From Ypsolopha sequella (taxonomy: Eukaryota; Arthropoda; Insecta; Lepidoptera; Ypsolophidae), in assembly GCA_934047225.1 (NCBI GenBank), contig OW203984.1:4411201-4475200 (forward strand): a DNA stretch of 64,000 nucleotides, in the 5' to 3' direction. The translations under genes and the position numbers were made by a program. Below the pieces are notes generated by a model. The model made no database searches, had not been told where the DNA came from, and saw only the letters and a program-made list of their open reading frames with translations. Below, piece by piece: positions 1 through 13,600 of the stretch (position 1 is its first letter; every line of letters begins with the position of its first letter).

Positions 1-130
1 TAACAAATAGATTACAGAGTCATTTCACTGAATTTAAATCTAGGCTAGGCAGCAGGACATGCTGGTTCATACCAAGTCTAGGGGTTAAAAATGGTTCCAA
101 AGAGTAAATATAACTTTCTTTTTGTTTTAG

Positions 131-3100
131 AGAGTCTACGAGCCTTGTATCTTGGTGACAATGACTTCGAGCTCCTTCCAGCAGAGGTTGGCAACTTGAA
201 GAATCTGCAAATTGTATGTGTAATTAAAATAAATTTGAATTAAATGTTATTTACCTAATCCCCTTACTTCCTGTTGCTTATTAAACATAAGGAAAATTGT
301 TCAGTGTAAATAACCCAAATTCAATTTATTTTCAGTTATCAATGCGTGAGAATGACCTTATCGAGGTGCCGAGAGAACTTGGTCAGTTGCCCCGACTGAG
401 AGAGCTGCATCTTCAGGGTAACAGGCTGGTTGTACTGCCTCCTGAGATAGGTAACTAGCTCATGCCTTGCTTATGAGCTCATGTTAAATGACTTAATTAT
501 GGAAGTCTCATACTACTAGTACTGTGTATAATGGTAGTAAAGATATAAAAATAATAAATATTGAGCTCTATATTCGCTGGCTGGTCGATATGGTTTTACG
601 ACTTTTTGTGAGCTACGGAAGCAAAATGGAATTTCTGCTTACATCGATCGTGGAAAACAAATCTTATGCTAGAGCGGACAAGGTCTATTAACGAAACATC
701 CTTACTTGGCTTTTATGTTATTATTGTTTTGTTTCGATGTATAGATGTAACCACAAACTTGGGCCATGATTTTCAACTGTCTATATATGGCGTAAGATAT
801 CTAGGGCTGGAAGATCATTGTTCAAAACACTTATCTTCACTGAGTGAGCAAAATCGACTTTTGCTCGCTTGTTTTAAGCAACAAAGGCGCGCTTTTCGAG
901 CTAGTGAGGTGAAAATGAAATAAATAAACAAGAAGGATATTTGCGTATTTCATGAATTTAGTTAAAACTAGGTAGAAGCTAGCAGTTTTAACTTTTTTCT
1001 TTATGCAGTAAAAAGCTTGTCAAGCCAATGGACTACAGTCTACAGCCAATCTTTTAGTCGCCTCTGAATGACTTACGAGTGCAAGCTTGCGCAGGTACAG
1101 TCAGGAAACAATAATATCAATGGTTGATTACTAAATGTTTACTATAAGTGGGAAGGTGTACTTATTGTACCGACCTATTTAATTATTTATTTATTATTTT
1201 AGTGCAATCTTAACTATATAAATAAAACGCATTAATATAAACACCATTTTCCTACATTGTCGCCTTAAAACGCTATAACGTCCGCGAGGCAAAACAACAA
1301 CAATAAACTTTAACAAACTAAATCAACAAAACAACAAATAAAGGCAACAAAAACAATAAACTATGTACCTATAACAAACAGATTCAACGACAAACTAAAC
1401 GAATCATGGAATTTTTTCCTCGAAGGTACTTTTCATGCAAAGCGCGCGTGTGTAGTGTACGGACGTAGCACTAACACTAACGCATAGTGTTGACACCTGC
1501 CCCGCGTTCCGAAATAGAATTATTTCGCTAAAATCGATTACGAATGAATGAGGTGAATGGCTAATAATCCATGAGTGAAGCAAATGCGTTCATTCATTCG
1601 TATGACTTTCATGGCTCATGCGACGGAGGTGAGGCGATGTGAGCGTTGAACGGAATGGAATGTCAAAAATTGTTTTCGCTCCATTATTTCAGCAGTTCAG
1701 ATCAGACAAACCATAGTATATGTTTTATTCGGCCATGAGAGAAACAAATAAAAAGTCGTGTGGAACTTTTCGTCGAAAAGGAAGAATTTATATGTATATA
1801 TATTTTTTCGTCGCTATCTGAGTCTACGTTAAAGAACAGTGCTACAAACTCTTCTTGTTCCATCACGAATCACGGCACTTTGACGAAATAAAATCAAATA
1901 ATCGTATTGTATTCTGTGATAAGAGGTTATGGTTAAGATGTATCTTTTTTAATGCGGTCCGAATCATAAGCTATCTTTCACATCGTTTGCTAGCTCACAA
2001 ATTACGGACCAGTCATCGCTCACACTTTAATTCATTCATAGCTTATATCTATGTAATTCTATTACGGACCGCAGGGCTGCTAAATGGCGAGCGGGGAGTG
2101 TGGTGCGGCACGCGGGCGGGGGGTGTGCTCCGCGCCATCGATCCTGTAACGTCCCCCTAACACCGTAAAACGGCTATTGCGTCTATCTTCAGAGGCGACT
2201 AAAAGATTGGCGCGCACTTAGGGTTACCAGGGGTTAAAATTGAAAAGCCGGCCGCAAGCAATAAAAAATCCTGATTTCTGTAAAAAAGCCCGGTCTTTCG
2301 CTGAAAATAAAACTCAGGAGATTATAATTAAACTTTATTAACTGAAATTACATTTTTTGCACTTAATACTTTTGTCCACTGGCAACGGCTTTCAACAAGT
2401 TTGTTTTTGAAAAAATTCACGGTTAAATTGTGCATGTGTCATATACATTCTTTAAATTAATATGAGTGAGTAATATTGCTTTTATTGACTCAACTACCAA
2501 TGTATTTATTTCCTTCGTCCAATGTGGAATGTTAAAAAGCCGGTCTTGATTAAAATCCGGCTGGAGTCCGGTCTTAACTCTAAAAAGCCGGTCAATGGTA
2601 ACCCTACGCGCACTGTACAATGGACAGGTTTTGTTGATCTACATTTATTTGCCAGCTTTCCAATGTTTTAGTTATACTGTGGAAAGAGAGACTACACAAC
2701 TTAGGTGTAATTTTTATGAAATCCTAATCTGTATTTGTTCCATTCAATTGACACTACGACGGGGAGGCTGATATAATAAAACAACTAATTTTAATTTCCA
2801 GGTACCCTGGATCTGGCTGGCAACAAATCCGTGTTGAGACTGGAGGGCAATTTCTGGGTGCTTCCTATTGAGGACCAACTGAGACTGGGGCCTTCACACG
2901 TGCTTGATTACTTGCGCTCCGAGACGTACAGGGTGTAAGTATTGTTGTTTTTACATCCTATTAAATTAAATATCATTAAAATATAACTGAGATGTCCAGC
3001 AGAAGAGTGGTCTATCACACATAAATTCACAAACCGAGATTTGTATGCCTAAGGGCGTTTGTGCACTCACTCGTATTCGTGATTTGTTACGATCAACTTG

Positions 3101-3588
3101 AAAACGAATCCGAAATTCATTTAGGAAAAAACGAAGTAAAATCACGAATACGAGTTAGTGCACAAACGCCCTAACAACCCTGTGAATTTTTGTGTTAGTC
3201 CAATGGGAGTCCCAATTATTGTTTAAATTGTACCGTGCGTGATGGATGAGGTGAATAAACGGCGTTTGAATACCTGTCAGAAATTGACACGGGCAATTTC
3301 TATTTGCCTCTTCTCGTCTAGTGGTTTGACCGTCTCTGCCACTAATCCGGAGATCGCGGGTTCAAATCCCGTACATTTGTGTTCGGCCTGCATGCTGCGG
3401 AAGCTGTGGGTCCTAATTTTTGCCCGAAAGCACCTCTGACACTCGGGAATTCAAAGTCATGACGATGGTAATGATTACTTATTTTCTCATTTTTCGATAG
3501 ACTGTACAGCCGCCACATGTCTGCGAAGCCTCCGCCGCCGCCGCAGACCCTAGACAAGAGTAAGAAGGCCAGCCGTGCCAGATCATAG
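131..3588 (+). CDS. RSU1: Ras suppressor protein 1 (RSU1), 3' four exons; 5' end outside window
   Basis: Partial CDS, exons 131-213, 336-450, 2802-2934 and 3501-3588 (stop TAG at 3586-3588). All junctions are GT-AG and phases agree. The visible part encodes about 138 residues, the C-terminal half of a protein that is 277 residues in human. Exons 1-2 carry leucine-rich repeats (LYLGDNDFELLP, LHLQGNRLVVLPPEI). Exon 3 carries the RSU1-specific stretch with WVLPIEDQ and HVLDYLRSETYRV, and exon 4 the LYSRHM motif followed by a proline run and a basic tail. Known for the family: RSU1 binds the LIM protein PINCH in the ILK-PINCH-parvin complex at integrin adhesions; the fly orthologue is icarus. The large second intron (451-2801) holds two transposons. 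The gene is convergent with NEMP downstream. Identification rests on remembered family sequence; the missing 5' exons must lie left of position 1. Confidence 0.93.
1046..2210. mobile_element. TIR-bounded non-autonomous DNA element in RSU1 intron
   Basis: A 23-bp perfect inverted repeat bounds this segment: 1046-1068 begins CCAATCTTTTAGTCGCC and its exact reverse complement ends at 2210. The interior has no convincing coding region; the open frame at 1855-2160 is low-complexity at its end and resembles no protein I know. GC-rich patches lie at 1440-1510 and 2080-2150. I could not find a clear target duplication, so the termini may be slightly different. Confidence 0.55.
2219..2606. mobile_element. 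hAT-type MITE with perfect 8-bp target duplication
   Basis: Terminal inverted repeats TAGGGTTACC and GGTAACCCTA bound a 388-bp segment. It is flanked by a perfect 8-bp direct repeat CGCGCACT at 2211-2218 and 2607-2614, the target-site length typical of hAT transposases. Subterminal GCCGG motifs recur at both ends (2249, 2537 and 2586 areas). There is no transposase frame, so it must have been mobilised in trans. It sits directly against the end of the 1046-2210 element. Confidence 0.8.
3053..3171. mobile_element. Harbinger-like MITE with TAA target duplication
   Basis: A 119-bp hairpin element whose ends are inverted repeats of roughly 35 bp with few mismatches, starting GGGCGTTTGTGCACTC and ending GTGCACAAACGCCC. 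It is flanked by TAA on both sides (3050-3052 and 3172-3174), the 3-bp target expected for PIF/Harbinger. It lies in the last RSU1 intron. Confidence 0.75.
3308..3376 (+). repeat. tRNA-like SINE head
   Basis: Contains a box A-like stretch (TCGTCTAGTGG) and a box B match GGTTCAAATCC at 3359-3369, spaced as in a tRNA, with a plausible T-arm (GCGGGTTCAAATCCCGT). The 5' acceptor stem is not complementary to the sequence following the T-arm, so this is more likely a tRNA-derived SINE head than a functional tRNA. The body may continue to about 3490, just before the RSU1 terminal exon. Confidence 0.5.
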
Positions 3589-3641
3589 ATACCCACTTTA
3601 GCATATCAACTACAACGTGCCATACTTTACTTTACATTTTG

Positions 3642-3783
3642 GGCTTTAACACACTGGCGGCGAGCGAGGCGATCGATCAACGCAAAACGAGCTCGCCATA
3701 GGTCACAGCGCAACTTATTTATGCCGCAACGTGTTCGGAACAGCGTGATCGCCTCGTCCGCAAATCGCTAGTGTGATAACGCC
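3642..3783. mobile_element. Short hairpin MITE in RSU1-NEMP spacer
   Basis: Imperfect inverted repeat: the left side has ACACACTGGCGGCGAGCGAG then GGCGATC; the right side has GATCGCCTCGTCC and CTAGTGTGATAACGCCC. It begins about 55 bases after the RSU1 stop, so it may lie within the transcribed 3' end. No clear target duplication. Confidence 0.5.
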
Positions 3784-4678
3784 CTTAATAATCATTTATA
3801 TTGGGGTCGAGTTTCTGCCGATCTATCTCCCTGAAGAAATTTTTGCCTAGTGATGTTTAAATGTATTAATTTTTTTTTTGCTTGTATATGTCTCACAAAT
3901 AATATAATGTATAAATATAAGTAGGGTAAATGAAAGTTTGTTGGTGTAGAATTAACAAAAGTTTAATCAAACACACAAGATAAAAAATAAATTCGCAATA
4001 TAGTAAAATGAAATCGGAATGAGGAACAAAATTCACATAAAAATTGTAATGTGAATCAAATACTAAATCTATTAATAATCACTATGTATAAGTGCACTTA
4101 TAGGATGTTAACATTTTGACTTTTTATTTAACGAATGATGGTGCTTCTTAAACATGTACTTTAACATAATATTGTAAGACAGTATTTTTAAAACACTAAG
4201 ATCAATTATGAATTAAATTATTTATAAAATTACTAACTACACAATTATTTATGTTTTTATATCACTACCTACGTTGTTCAGTCCGATCGTATTAATAATG
4301 AGAATTACAAATAGGTAATTTTACATTCTGAAGAATGCACAAGAATTGCAATGTGCAACAATTATAGTTCATATTATTCTAGCTACATAACAAGGCTCAA
4401 GCAAGCGATAAAATAAATGTCAGTCGAGACAAGAAGCCAAACACGGTTCTCTAAAAATTGGAAGAATAGCAAAAGACTAGGCTCTGATACAGCTTAGAGA
4501 CCAAATTACAAAACATCCTTATGTAACCGGCACGCATATTCTCCAAATGGAACTTACTAATGTTACAAGTTCAAACATACCTAAAAAGTGTTATAAAAAA
4601 TATAAAGAACCATTTCCAATGCAACTTATATCAAACTAAAAGAGATCACAAAATCAATTAATATCCTTTCATGGCACT

Positions 4679-7600
4679 TCACAAATCGTCCTCGCTTTCC
4701 GACGAGTCATCATCAGATATCTCCAAATGGTTTGTTGAATTCGCGTTCAATTCGTTAGACGTAGAACTGGCTCTGGTGTTGGGTTTCCTGACTCTGTCTA
4801 ATGAGAATGCGTACGACTCATAATCTAGGACCTCATCGTCGCTGAGATGGGAATCTCCTTCCACGAAACTCGCAAACCTGAAAGATGGAAATAGATCGAC
4901 ATATGCGTTAGTGTACGGACTAAATACAGTAGTGGACTTAAGTGTGGACACTTTTTGAAATTTCTTGTATTTCGCAGTTTAAGTTTTGCTATGTCTTCAT
5001 ATGTGTAGCCTTCTTCACGTAGTGTAACAGCTGTGGATCTCTTTCCGGGTGACCAATAGGCACGTTTGGGCGTCTTTGTAGCCATTTTTGTTAAAAAAAC
5101 ACAAATTTTACTTCAAAATGGCTTAAAAACAACCTCAGTTGACATTGAGCAGTGGATAACTAACACAAATTGCCAAACATGCGCCATTTTGCTTTTTGAA
5201 GTGTCCTGATTGGATCATGCGATCATCCCACGCTCTCTGTGACTGGTTTAGACTGAACACGTGGTAGTTATGTGTTGCCGCAATTCGAAAGAAAATATTC
5301 CCGAAATTTCATAGTTCGTAAGGGAAATTTTTATTTATTAATATTGTTATAACATTAATTTTATTTTATTTATTAATAATTTTTAATAATATTATGGCAG
5401 TTTAATAATGAACCATAGTATAAAGAACAAGAAAAAATTTACTTCGTAAGGTTCTACATTAAAAAAGTACTATTTTTATCACTTAAACTGCGAAATACAA
5501 GAAATTTCAAAAAGTGTCCACACTTAAGTCCATTACTGTAGGTGCTATTCGTCGGCAAATATAACCGTATTATACATGATGTTCAGAGAAAGATTGTTTA
5601 TAAGCGCCAAGAAGAGAACTGCCTTGGAGTATACCGTAAGCCCGTAAGGTGAATTTATTTTTTACTAGTTCCATTACAAATTCATTTAGCAATTAGACTG
5701 ATTCTACTTCTTTTATTTCGAAAAAACTACAAGATTTAATTTATCATAATAAAGTTACCTTTTAGAGTCATTAAGTTTGAGCATGATTCTCCACTGCGCG
5801 CAGTCGGGACTAGAACAGTATTCTCTCAGATCGTCTAATGCATGTTTGGTTTCTCGAGCGCCTTGCTCATAATATTCTTCACTAGTGAGCAGCCGAGGTT
5901 TCGGCGGAAATCTTGAATGTCTATAAAGTTAAATAGCATGGGTAAATTAAACTGATTCTAAAGCTATTTCGAAATATTTCTAGAATTTGGTATTTCTAGT
6001 TGATTGGCTACTGAAAAATTCTGCCGCGAGCTGTCGCGCGGCTGCAGTGCGTTTAGGACGTACCGCGCCGTTCCGCTTCAGTGCGTTTAGGACGTACCGC
6101 GCCGTTCCGCTGCAGTGCGTTTAGGACGTACCGCGCCGTTCCGCTGCAGTGCGTTTAGGACGTACCGCGCCGTTCCGCTTCAGTGCGTTTAGGACGTACC
6201 GCGCCGTTCCGCTGCAGTGCGTTTAGGACGTACCGCGCCGTTCCGCTGCAGTGCGTTTAGGACGTACCGCGCCGTTCCGCTGCAGTGCGTTTAGGACGTA
6301 CCGCGCCGTTCCGCTGCAGTGCGTTTAGGACGTACCGCGCCGTTCCGCTGCAGTGCGTTTAGGACGTACCGCGCCGTTCCGCTGCAGTGCGTTTAGGACG
6401 TACTGCGCCGTTCCGCTGCAGTGTCGCGCCGCGGCGCTCGAGTGCGGTTCCACATTAAGACGAGGCCTTCCTTAGGCGCACAGTGGCTTTGCAATTATAA
6501 CCCGTAGACTAACTTTCATAAAGCTGAAAATCGCGTGCGCCAAAATGCGCGCAAAACGATTCAGAACGAGTCTAATTTTAAGATTAAAATCGACTAAAAT
6601 TACAATATTGCATTTAAGTCATTTTTGAACTTAACATAAACAAGATTTTCGTATTGATAGTAAAATATGACGCATAAAAATCAAATTTACACAAAACCAA
6701 AAAAACACTCAAAAAGAGACTATTTTCAAGAATAAAATCTATCGAGCGACAGTTCTCCAATTCGGTAACGCTACTTACAACGTAAAGATTTGAAAAAACA
6801 TATATACAAGTTTCATATTGATTGCGGCTGTGGTAGATTCAGTAAAATCGTTCAAAAACTGTTGAAAAAGGAAGGCCTCCTCTTAACTGAACTTTCTCAT
6901 GGAAACATTCCCGCGCAAATGAACAACACTGATGTCCTCTACATAGGTACTAACTTTAATAAACCTACTGTAAATTTTATATGTGTAGATCGATTTATTA
7001 TTATTTGTTTCTATAGAAATGTTCAGTATAAGAATTATGTGGTTCCGTTTAAAGATAGCAGTCTTTTTACACCCTGTATAAGTTAACCCTGAACCCTAAT
7101 TTTGTATGTGCAGATCGATTTATTATTTTTATTTTTTTCTATGGAAATGTTGTTCAGTATGAGAATTATGTTGTTCCATTTAAAGATACCAGTCTGTTTG
7201 TTTACATCCTGTATAAATTAACCCTGAACCCTAATTTCGGTGCGCCTTTTATGAGATGAGCGCTCTCAGCGTTCCCTCCCTCTTTTTGTTCGGGTAAAGT
7301 TGTAAAAGCCAGAAGGCAAATCATAGCAAGTCAGTCCAAAAAAATTAAAATCTATGCGCCGAAATGGCCCATACAACGGAGATATTCCATATTTTAACTG
7401 TCAAATCCCATTTTAGATTCGAGATCAAAATTCAAACAAAAGCTGCACTCGTAGCACAGCGTTTAATCGCGCGCGACGCCACTTATTTGAATCTCAAGTG
7501 CGAGGAGAGTGACACGACGTTTTTTGCGATTAAACAGTATGTCACGCTCCTCGCACCTGTGATTCAACTAAGTGGCATCGCTCGCGATTAAACACTGTGC

Positions 7601-10600
7601 TACGAAGCCTGGACTCATAATATTAATATTATATGTATTTAAAAGAATATCCTGACTGACTAAACTAAACAAATGAAGGGTACAGGAAAAAAAGGGGCTC
7701 ATCGACATATTTGTCCAAATCAAACCAACAATGGCAGTTGATAGATTTTGAACGGGCCTTTAGTATGCCGTGTTCATAACTAACTAAAAGGGGAGGGTTT
7801 CCTGTTATATGGGCATAACAAAAAAACTATAAAAGACTAAAAGGAGCATATTGCGACATAAACCGGGATAAAAGGAGCGCATTTTATTCGATACTGGCTA
7901 AGAAGGGGTACATTGACAACTTACAATCTTAGAACGCGCCCATTGCACCGCCATTTTAGATTTTCTGTCATTACTTATAATATAGTCTGAAACCTTTAAA
8001 TAGCTTTTTCTGGAAATGAAATAAATGTCAATCAGCCCTTTCTTCTCCTGTACCCTTACAATGCGAAAGTGTGTTTGTTGGTTTGTCCTTCTTTTAGACC
8101 GATTAAGGGGGCTTATGTAACCCGAGAAATTCCTCTGCCAGTGAGAGTAGGTAGTGTGATAAAGTAAGGTGGTACAGATTACAGATGTCAAATAAACCAA
8201 AATATTTTGATAAGAGAAGTTAGGTATTTTTACCTAAACATGAGAATCGCTTATTACTCTCTGTGAAAAACTTCTCAGTCGAAATAGTTTCTATGTACGT
8301 ACCGTATGTATTAGTAAGAATAGGTAAGTATAGGCATCCAATATTTTTTCGATTTGAAGGATACTCCAAATTTAACTTTTAACATTTTGTGCTATCACTT
8401 CTACTGAAAAATTGCTCTGCCAATTTTTATTTCTTAATGTGGTTTTATTTCCTTAAATAAATAGCTTTGTAAAGTTATCCAAAAAAAAATCCTTTTGAAT
8501 ATATATTTTTTTTATTTCTACGTAATTAGGTCATGTGAATAATTGCTCAGCTTAATTCAATACGTTTATTAGTAATGAGTCGCTGTATTTTAGTAGATTT
8601 TCCAATAAGCCAATGGAAATTCGGCCTAATATCGTAGTATTTACAATCTCAATAATTCCTAAGTACAAGGATTGCCGTCACCCAGTCGCGGGTGTAAAGA
8701 GGGGTGAGGGGCGCTCGCGCAGTGGTGCTGCGGCGGGTAGCGATGCGGGTGGCGAGGCGCAGCGGTGAGCGGCGGCATTTTGTTTGTGTTGTGTCTCGCT
8801 CAACGAAACGGACCAGTTGTCTACTTATGCAAGGAACATTTGTGTATAAAAAATGACGGAGGAACGCAATGATCAAGGCATTTAAGGCGATTACCGTCGC
8901 CAAATTAGCAGCTCGATGTTTGTCGGTACGAATATCGACGGAAACAACATTGAAATAACGTTTATATTAGCGCACAATGCGTAGTGGCTGTTACGACGCT
9001 CGCTGCGTCCTTGAGAAGGCGAAATAGGAGAAAATAATACTTTTCACATGGACGTGATTGTTCGATTGAATTATCCTATGTTATATTTATAGCTATCAAG
9101 TTTATCTATTGCTCAAAGCATAAGTGAATTAAATCGACCCAGTCGCTTTGGAGCAGTAGAGAATTGAAGCCAAAAAAACATCATTCGGTAGAAATTTCTT
9201 TTCATATAGAAGTTTTGGTGGTATGAAAAAGAAAAATGTTGCATATGTTGTCTTAAAGTTGATAATTCATGACACATTTTTTAAATATTTTTGGTTCGGC
9301 CATAAACGAGGAGTAGGCTTTAGAAAGTACCCATTTGGCGATACTAAGGCCCTTAAAAGAAAGAAGATATTATTAATGAACGCCACAGCGTCAGATCCAC
9401 CGGCAGCGAACATAGAATAGAATTGAATAGAATATAGTTTATTTGCGTTATTTGGTACATAATGTTCTTAAATTGAGAGGTAAAGTATGACAATAATAAC
9501 TTTTTATTATTAAATATGCGACGACATTTTAAGTGTTCTTAAAATATAGTTTTAAAGAGTAGGTTACGTCGTACTGGAGGCCTAACAAGCGATCAGAAAA
9601 CGAAACAACAACACGTTTTGCCAATTTCGCAAAATAAAATCTTGACCTCCCATAGTAATGTTGTAAGGAACAAGAAAAAGAAGAAAGATTACGAATTGCA
9701 CAAAAAGCGCCCTCAAACCTTGACATCGACCACTTACCAAGTCTACAGTATGAAATAATGAAAATGGAGTAATAATATTTTATTTATAGAACATTGTGTC
9801 TTTACATAAAGGGCTATGATAACCCTAGTAAGTTTATACAAACCTGTAACAGGGTTACCACGCTCTTCCGCCAGTGGTTTTAAAGATACATAAAAACTAA
9901 AATAAAATAAAGATAATACAGATTAATTCTATAATGTTTAGTGTATGAGAGGGTGTGTGTATGTGTGTGAGATGTGCGTTTATGAAGAGATGATGTATTC
10001 CTAGCCCTAAAAGCGGGGTCTTGGGATCAGTTTGAGAACTACATACCGCCGCTCAATTTCGATTCCAACTTAAAATGTCTAATCTGTGCCAACGATATAT
10101 CAAGCAATTCAAAACTTCGACTAATCAAAATGCTGCACACCAAAGATTAATTAAAAAAAATTGCCTTATGTCGCAATGACATATCTAGAGAAACGGTTAG
10201 AAAACCATTTTTAAATTTAAATACTTTTAAGTGTTCTAGTACCTAAATGGTACAAAAGGAACCTTTATGGTTAGAGTCCATTGTCCGTCCGTCCTTATGT
10301 GACAGCCTCATAACTTTAGCACCGTTAAAGATAAAGACATGAAGTTTGGCACAAAAATAGTATTAATTTGTCCACATATCACGGCGTAAAAAAATATGAA
10401 AAATTAGAAATTATTTAAAAAAAATCCAATTCAAAAGTGAAAAAAACAACAAATATATTATTCTAAAAACACAATATGGGTATCAAATTGTAAATATTAA
10501 AAAAGCCTATTGTAAAAATATATACTTTCTCTATATTTACTGGGACTGGTTTCGAGAAATCTTTAAAAAACCACAAAAATATGTATGTCCCCCCCCCCCC

Positions 10601-13600
10601 CCCCCCCCCTTATCTCCGAAACTGGTAGACCGTTAAATATGAAATAAATTAAAGTAATATGTGTTTACGTAAAGATTACAGGAAAAATAAAGCGGTTGAG
10701 AAATTCACGAAAAAAAAATGAGAAAATTAAATTTATCATCCACAATACGGAACCCTAGGTCAGAGAATATAAAGTATTACTACGTACGCGAGTCTGCCTC
10801 GCACTGGACAGTAACTTACAGCATAAAACTTAGTTCAAATTTCCAAATGACGGTCTAGGCACAGAATACATTTATTTATTTAAATAAATCATTCCTGTCT
10901 TGTGCAAGAATATAGAAAATTAGATATACAGGTAGTCTAAATAAATAATGATAATGCCTTAAGATATCGAAATGCTTTGCTACAAAATCGTAAAATAATG
11001 GAATACACACAAACGTAACTAGTTAGGTATCTATAAGTACAACAATATGAGCGAACGTCCATAGTTGCTCTTTTCAACCATGGAGATAACAAAAAATACA
11101 AAATTAAATAGCCGTTACAAACTTATCAATTGCCTTTCACACAAGAGCATAAGTTAATTACAAAGACATAAGAACTGTTTTAGTCCGTACGTAACTCGAT
11201 CTTAACTTAGGAAGTGGACAAGTAAGTTAAAACGGATTTATTTAGGGGAATAAGAGGTGCGATTGTGTAAGGAAATAGTCATGAAATCGTCCATCGCTAT
11301 TGCTTTAAAGGTAACGTGATTGGCTAGAAATGACGTGACTCATCACTTCTAGCCAATCACGCGTACTTTTGAAAGCAATAGCGATAGACGTTGAAGTTAG
11401 ACAATAAGGCATAAGATTGGGAGTAATAATATTGTTAACGTAAAGAGTTTTTAAATAAGAATATATGAAGAAGATACATATGTTATACATGTATACATAC
11501 ACACATATATTATATACTTTATTTATACTGAAGTTGATGGGTTTTCTATAAAATACTTTTTGAATTTTTGTTTCGTATTAGTTGTTTTAATTGATTCTCT
11601 GACGTCATAAAGCAAACTGTTTATTAATAGGGTTCCATAGTTTATCGGGCAGCTCCAAGCGGTCGAGTGATAGTCGACCCTTACGCTCTAGCATAAATCG
11701 GTAAACAGATCCTAAAAAATATGCGAACGTTCGAAAATATGTTGGATAATTGATAAATCTGTTTTAATATAAAATCATATGACTAATAAAAATATAAAAA
11801 TGGACGGAGTTATTTTTCACATTACGTGGTTAAGCAAAAATCAAAAAAATATGTTCAAAAAAGAAAATCTTTTGGATAACTAAACAAAGCTATGTATTTA
11901 AGGATAAAAAAACATCTTGAAGAATAAAAATTGGCAGAGCAATATTTCAGTAGAAGTCATAGCGCAAAATGTTAAAAGTTAAATTTGGGGCATCCCTGAA
12001 ATCGAAAAAATGTTGGATTCCTTTACATACTTATTCTAACTGGTACATACGTACGTATACAGAAAGTAAATAAGCCTGAGGAAATATTCACAGAAAGTAA
12101 AAAGCTATTTTTATGTTTAGGTAAAAATACCTAACTTCTCGTAACAAAATTTGTTGGCTTATTATACATATGTAATATGTATTACCTAACTTCATCATAT
12201 GCCTAATTTCATTGGCGGAGGAATTTCTCGGAAGTCTCCATACAACAAATTTCCTCGTTGACTCCACTATTTCACGCAGCAACGGAGCAACCGATCGACG
12301 TGATTTTTTGCGTAGAGATATAGAGACATAGGCCACTTTTTATACCGGGAAAATGCAAAAATAAAATCAGCGCAGGCCAAGCCGCCGGCAAAAGCTAGTA
12401 ATAAAACTCACAAATAGCTCCTGAATCTGTAGAGTAGTGATTGTGGGAAGTACTTGGCTAGTAGTGATGTGACTATAACTGCGGCAGAGGCCTCTTGGTA
12501 TTCGCTGCTGAAGAATATCATTAACACGCCAACGACCTGTGGAACATTTGCTATTAGAGTTCGATTCAAATTCTCTTAGTAAAAAGCCCCAATACACGTT
12601 GGCCAATGCATTGGTGCGTTGGCCACAGTGAAAGGGACAATGCTATGCGACAATAACGCAGTACAATATACTTACTCCCATAGTTTTGTCTCTTTCACAC
12701 TGGCCAGCCCACCAATGCATTGGCCAACGTGTATTGGGGCCTACCGTTCAGGCAAGTACATAAGGGGGGCGTAAAGTTAGTCACAGATGGCGTCGCAGTC
12801 AAACGATTTCAAAAGTAAATATAAGCCCTTACCGTACTATGACAGCACCAAAATGTTTCTACCTTTAAATGGGTGACGCTCACACGTTTGGAATCAGTGC
12901 TCATCTGAACACAGTGATAGTTGGACGCCTTAAGTGCACTTAAAGTTAATCATTTAAACAACTTTAGTAGTCTGATCAGTTTGCTGACCGTAGGTAGACA
13001 GAATGCGCACTCATAAGTGTGCGCGCGTCGGCATTATGTTAACGCACACATTCAAAAACAATGCAATAGATTTTAGGTGCCAGGGCTCATCAAAACTTTT
13101 GAAATCTTTGGTCGCAGTAAATCTCAAAATGTAAATTGTGTTTATAGATATTTATGGTGGAAGACGTTGGTATCTATAGTACAGTGTTAAGTTAACACTA
13201 GCATAGGTACCATCGGACTATCCTGATAAGTTAAAATAATTCTTACGAAATATTTATGTATTGTTTAGATACTTATTTAAGGATAAGATTTGTAATAATT
13301 TAAGGAACAATAAATAAAAGTAGCGTATTTTCGGAGCTCCGACAGGGAAAAAAAGGGTGCACAGTGGGATACCGCGCAGGTGATAGCTACTTCACGCGCG
13401 CCTTCTGTGCTGGGATGAACTTTAGATCTGTCTAGCTATATTATGCGACATATATGTACTCGCCCGCACTCGAACCATGTCACGTAATTATAATATCTGG
13501 CATCTATTTTTTTTTTGGGGAATAATTCGCTGTGACCAAGGGAAAACTATATTTATCTATTTACTTTAATTAAAACGGACAAACCAATTATAATAATTAA

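Noticed and set aside
6790..7086. 98-codon frame with Cys/His residues as a small protein
   Set aside because: The second half lies in a tandemly duplicated non-coding segment (6975-7240) and the duplicate does not keep the frame.
8649..8903. Minus-strand 84-codon frame as a small gene
   Set aside because: Arg/Thr-rich translation of a CpG-rich repeat whose neighbouring part recurs at 50848.
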